Notes under the pieces: generated by a model
Databases searched by the model: none
What the model saw: the letters and a program-made list of their open reading frames with translations, nothing else
Told to the model about the DNA's origin: nothing
Made by a program: the position numbers and the translations under genes
In this document: positions 60,225 to 64,000 of the stretch, in pieces
How the letters are laid out: the number at the start of each line of letters is the position of its first letter
How positions within the stretch are numbered: position 1 is the stretch's first letter
DNA from: Cavenderia fasciculata
Lineage: Eukaryota; Evosea; Eumycetozoa; Acytosteliales; Cavenderiaceae
DNA: 64,000 nucleotides
Assembly (NCBI RefSeq): GCF_000203815.1
Contig: NW_004457695.1
Span: forward strand, 620,001-684,000
Direction: 5' to 3'

Positions 60225-62033
60225 ATGAATTTTTACTCTGGAGAACCAGCAACTCAATCTTTACATGTATTATTAGTACACAATCAATCATGTGATAAAT
60301 TCTATAATATTATATATAATATCATGTGTATCATTCAACTACCTCAAATCATTCAATTTCAAATATTAGATAATGTTATTGTAGAACTGTACAAAGAGTA
60401 TTATCTAGCATTGAAAGAGCTTACTCTTGATAGTATTGGTGGTACAGAGGCAACGTTGATAGCATGTAAGAGATACCAAACACTAGCATTGGTATCAAAG
60501 ACATGGTTTAGATTCATACATCCTCATCAAAAGATTGCTTACCTTTCTCGAAATTATCGGTTCATGGATGACCTAGTAAACTCTATTGATTGTGATATTG
60601 ACGATGAAGAGGAAAAAGCCAATGACAATACAAATGCATTATATAGTCCAACTAATTTACATAATCACATTAGAAAGTTGACATTGGCAGTGACAATTGA
60701 AAGACAACAAACAAGATTCTTTTCAATATTGTCAGATATTGGTAGACACTTTCCAAGGATCAATTATCTAACACTAGATTATCAAAATGAAGAGGATCTA
60801 CCAGACCATCAAGAAACCACCATTGAAATGATACATAATCATCGTCATCACACTGGTCGTGAACATGTCAAAGAGTTTCTAGGTAGTATTCCATCGGGTA
60901 TACCGTTACATATCCATTTCTATGGTGACACTAGTGCAAATATACTGTCTCAATTGACGACACTAAACACCACCAACCATCATGATGGTAACATTTTGAT
61001 TGATCGATTGACAATCAATTGTTATACTATTGATAAAGAGTTGGATCTACCGACACTGGTCGATCAGTTTGGTATTGGTAAACTGAGGTTTCAGTATGGT
61101 GATCGTGATGAACTCGATGGGTTGGGACCTTCCGACATCAATTATCCTCTCTTGACAGGTATCGAAGAGAATCTAATTGCAAGGGACCAATTTAGACACA
61201 TACACACTTTGTCATTTAGAACACCTATTCCATGGTCATCTGCAAGACAATTATTCAATACTACAACAATCGAGAATTTAGAGTTGTCATTATCATTTTT
61301 TGAATTAGTTCCACCATCCTATATTCAACATTTCATTCAAAGTCTACAGGAAAACTGTCAAGATACTTTTGAAGCACTACAACAAAATACAACTGTCAAG
61401 AAACTCGTTCTACAATTTCATCCATTTATCTCTAGTGGATTAAGACATTTTGGTTGGTCAAATGTGTACATACGGTATAAAGAGGAATCGAATAATGCAA
61501 TGTTAACTATTAGCAAATTGATTGGTGAAAATAGATCGATAGAGTCGCTGTCATTGGTTGGATTTCCAATATTCAATCAATTCTCAATTGAAAATATAAT
61601 CATTCATCAAAAAATGACATCTCTATCGCTTTCACATATTCCAGAACCCAATTCAATCAATTTGCTAGAGAGAGCATTCAAATCGGTAAAAGAATCAACC
61701 AACAACGATCGAAAGAGTCAAATCAAACACCTCTATTTAAATTGCACACAATTTATGAAATCAGAGTGTCAAGAATGGTTATTCACCATCAAGAATCTAG
61801 TGTTTAGACAACCTCAAATCAAAAGTGTCGTTTTATATGTCGACGGAAAGGAAATGCCAGCCAAATGTGACCGTCCATCTCTGCCACGAGTCAGATACAT
61901 TGATGCACGACACAAGACCAAACAAACAAAAAATGATAAAAGAAGTTATGTTCATCATTCAATCTCCATGTCTCATTCTTGGGAATCAAACTCTCTTAAA
62001 ATAATTAGAAATCTTCCAAATCATTTCTTTTAA
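60225..62033 (+). CDS. F-box/LRR-like protein, paralogue of the 24.3 kb gene
   Basis: A single exon of 602 residues from ATG 60225. A start at ATG 60324 is also plausible because it would place MCIIQLPQIIQFQILDNVI directly at the F-box-like region, as in the paralogue at 24271. RYQTLALVSKTWFRFIHPHQ is the second F-box-like helix. LRR-like segments follow and align with the 24271 protein over most of its length, ending with a shared final block (HSWESNSLKIIRN versus ATWEIASTKLIKN). The two copies lie 36 kb apart on the same strand. Role as a ubiquitin ligase adaptor is an inference. Confidence 0.75.
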   Translation: MNFYSGEPATQSLHVLLVHNQSCDKFYNIIYNIMCIIQLPQIIQFQILDNVIVELYKEYYLALKELTLDSIGGTEATLIACKRYQTLALVSKTWFRFIHPHQKIAYLSRNYRFMDDLVNSIDCDIDDEEEKANDNTNALYSPTNLHNHIRKLTLAVTIERQQTRFFSILSDIGRHFPRINYLTLDYQNEEDLPDHQETTIEMIHNHRHHTGREHVKEFLGSIPSGIPLHIHFYGDTSANILSQLTTLNTTNHHDGNILIDRLTINCYTIDKELDLPTLVDQFGIGKLRFQYGDRDELDGLGPSDINYPLLTGIEENLIARDQFRHIHTLSFRTPIPWSSARQLFNTTTIENLELSLSFFELVPPSYIQHFIQSLQENCQDTFEALQQNTTVKKLVLQFHPFISSGLRHFGWSNVYIRYKEESNNAMLTISKLIGENRSIESLSLVGFPIFNQFSIENIIIHQKMTSLSLSHIPEPNSINLLERAFKSVKESTNNDRKSQIKHLYLNCTQFMKSECQEWLFTIKNLVFRQPQIKSVVLYVDGKEMPAKCDRPSLPRVRYIDARHKTKQTKNDKRSYVHHSISMSHSWESNSLKIIRNLPNHFF

Positions 62034-62135
62034 ACACCTTACCTCAACGATGATGAACATAACTTATTAATTAGGAATAAAAAGGATTCAAATAATAATA
62101 CTATTTGTTATTTGTTATTTGTTATTTTATTTTGT

Positions 62136-63850
62136 TTAATCATCATCTGACCAATCATCAACATCTGGTAATGTTAGATTTTCTTTTACTAAATTGGTTG
62201 ATGAATCATTATCTAAATAATTAAATCTATTATTATTATTTTGATTATTATTTTGATTATTTGGTGAATGATAATCTTGATGATTATTATCGTCATCTTG
62301 TCGAGGTTGTTGATCAATATGATTATTTGATTGATCAATTTCTTGTTGATATTTTGATGTATCCCAAACCATGATTTGTTTATCGTTTGAACCAGAGAAG
62401 AGGAGTTCTTGGTTGGGATGGAATACACAACAAGTAACACGCTCAAAGTGACCTTTGAGATTACGAACTAGTGTACCTTCCTTGGCATCATATAGATTGA
62501 TTGTTTTGCCGTTTGGATGGAACAGGTATTTAGAGTCGTAAGACAGTGCCATTTGATTAGACAGTTTGGAACCATTGATAGAGTTGGGAAAGTCGGTAAA
62601 GGTGTTCTTTCCAGTCGTCATATCCCACCGTCTAATCTTACTGTCGTTACCCGTACTGAGAAGTGCCTGTCCATTCTTGGTCCATACAATCGATGTTACA
62701 TAGCCATTATGTGCAAACGGTGCATCTTTGGCAGCCATATTTGGTGAGTTTTGTGAAGACGCATCTGTAAATTTAGATGGTTGTTTAAAATATTTTCTAG
62801 ATTGTGATTTCAGTGCTCCGTATGGTTGTAGTCCTCCTCCACTACTCACTCCACCTCCACCCCCACCTCCACCACCTCCTCCATTTCCAGAATTAGTTGT
62901 AAGTGAAGAAGTAGTCGTATTTTCATTGTGTTGGTCAAGTGCCATAAGACAATTATCTGATCGTCTTATATCCCATAGACGGATAGTCTTGTCAATTGAT
63001 CCCGTTGCCAGGATATGTGGTGAGAATGGAGACCATTGTACACACAAAATACCCTCCTTGTGACCCGACAGACAGTGTGTAGACGATGCAGTCCTAATGT
63101 CGCACAACCGTCCCTTTTGCGACGACGTAACAGCAGCCAAGAGCAGAGTCGATGATGGGATCGCAGACATGGCCACAGCATTGACCGAACAGCCCAAATC
63201 AAAGCTTCTCGATATCTTTTCCTCATTGGTGTCCCAAACCTCTGCAAATCCATCGATCGACCCAGAAAAGAACATACCAGTGTCAAATGGATACCATTGT
63301 ACACACGACATACCCTTTGCCAAATTATTGTCTCTTCTAGGATTTGTAATCTTTGTCAAACATGTTATATGATTCGTTGGTTGTTCAATTTTTGTTGGTT
63401 TCACTCCATCACCATTGGATTGTATAGGTGGTGGTGGTGGTGGAGGCAAAGATAATAAATCATAAATACATATAAATCCATCTGCACCTGCTGACATTAA
63501 ACTAAAGTAAAGTAAATCAAAAAGTTAATATCAATAAATCTTCAGCTGATGATCATTCAACTTTTTGTATGTACATACTATCTATTTTCAGAAGCATCTA
63601 TATCTAAATGATTGATTGAAGCATAGTGAGGAGATGTAATGAATGTTTTAGTTGATAGATCTAATCCTCTCATTCGAAGGTCTATCTCATCGCTTTCATT
63701 CTTGACGACATATGTTAATGATGATGATGAGGTTGATGTTGGCTCTCCTCCATCAGCAGATGTATTCAACAGATGATTACTACTCTTTTTTACTTTTGAC
63801 CCAAACTCTCTTAATAATAAAAAATTGTTTATCTGTCTATTATATGACAT
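62136..63850 (-). CDS. ercc8: ERCC8/CSA WD40 DNA repair protein
   Basis: Two exons, 63850-63579 and 63501-62136, coding 545 residues. The join (SENR to YLMSAGADGFICIYDL) restores the first WD repeat. Matches to CSA: HLDIDASENRYLMSAGADG, VQWYPFDTGMFFSGSIDGF, WSPFSPHILATGSIDKTIRL, WDIRRSDNCLMALDQHN, AHNGYVTSIVWTKNG, LLSTGNDSKIRRWD, LKGHFERVTCCVFHPN and the acidic end VDDWSDDD. CSA is the DDB1-CUL4 substrate receptor for transcription-coupled nucleotide excision repair, acting with CSB at stalled RNA polymerase II. It is longer than the human protein (about 396 residues) because of Pro-, Gly- and Asn-rich inserts in loops (for example a Gly run about residue 300). Confidence 0.94.
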
Positions 63851-64000
63851 ATCATTATATGTATCTCTTTGAAATTAATTAAGTATGTTCACAATGAATA
63901 AAGTAAAGTCAAGCTGAGCCCTTGTGGGTGCTACTCGGAATTCAAAAAGATATCTTTTTTTAATTTAAAAAATGACGCTTTACAAAGAGTAGTTCAAACT
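63851..64000. other. 5' flank of ercc8
   Basis: 150 bases to the window edge. It contains the 16-bp palindrome AAAAAGATATCTTTTT at 63944-63959, identical to the one just upstream of the FHA gene start. Confidence 0.6.

Overview
The window looks like chromosomal DNA from a dictyostelid social amoeba. It is AT-rich with a compact gene layout. Introns are short (about 70-350 bases), with GTATGT/GTAAGT donors and T-rich acceptors. Proteins carry long Asn, Gln, Ser and Thr runs, and flanks are full of trinucleotide repeats. Several families point the same way: expanded F-box/LRR-like genes, a PH-RhoGAP-SH3 protein and a Rab1 GTPase starting MNPEYDYLF. Intergenic DNA is less extremely AT-rich than I would expect from Dictyostelium discoideum, so a Cavenderia/Heterostelium-type species is my guess. 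I cannot fix the species from sequence alone.

Layout. 1-7.1 kb (minus): a zinc-finger-like protein cut by the left edge, a Golgin-A7/ERF4-type protein, and a CobW/G3E-type metallochaperone-like protein with a Cys-rich insert. 8.1-8.7 kb: a perfect 36-bp inverted repeat and two microsatellites. 9-15.4 kb: rab1, a small secreted Cys protein (minus), UBC13-type E2, and nicotinate phosphoribosyltransferase. 16-17.4 kb: F-box-like protein (minus). 17.6-22 kb: CTR9 and an ICT1-like protein whose GGQ motif reads GGY. 22-23.9 kb: sugar transporter (minus). 24.3-26 kb: F-box/LRR-like protein. 26.3-27.4 kb: decayed-looking secreted ORFs, a tRNA-Lys(UUU), and a 136-bp tandem duplication. 27.7-29.9 kb: a four-exon FHA-domain protein (minus). 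30.2-32.6 kb: Pro-rich/acidic repeat protein with a broken frame. 32.7-34.8 kb: amino acid permease (minus). 36.7-40.5 kb: HAD hydrolase and RhoGAP. 40.6-42.7 kb: F-box-like protein (minus). 43.1 kb: a 39-residue two-exon candidate. 44.4-45.8 kb: TMEM184-type membrane protein. 47.8-51 kb: large secreted/membrane Cys-rich protein. 51.3-59.2 kb (minus): an LRR protein and a P-loop GTPase that read like two parts of one gene. 60.2-62 kb: F-box/LRR-like paralogue of the 24.3 kb gene. 62.1-63.9 kb: CSA/ERCC8 WD40 protein (minus).

Most genes are independent housekeeping or signalling genes, and I see no operon-like system. The observations most worth checking are the GTPase-plus-LRR locus at 51-59 kb, the metal-binding insert in the CobW-like protein, the GGQ-less ICT1 homologue, and the tandem Cys/His modules of the left-edge protein. 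Exon boundaries were deduced by hand from splice consensus and reading phase.
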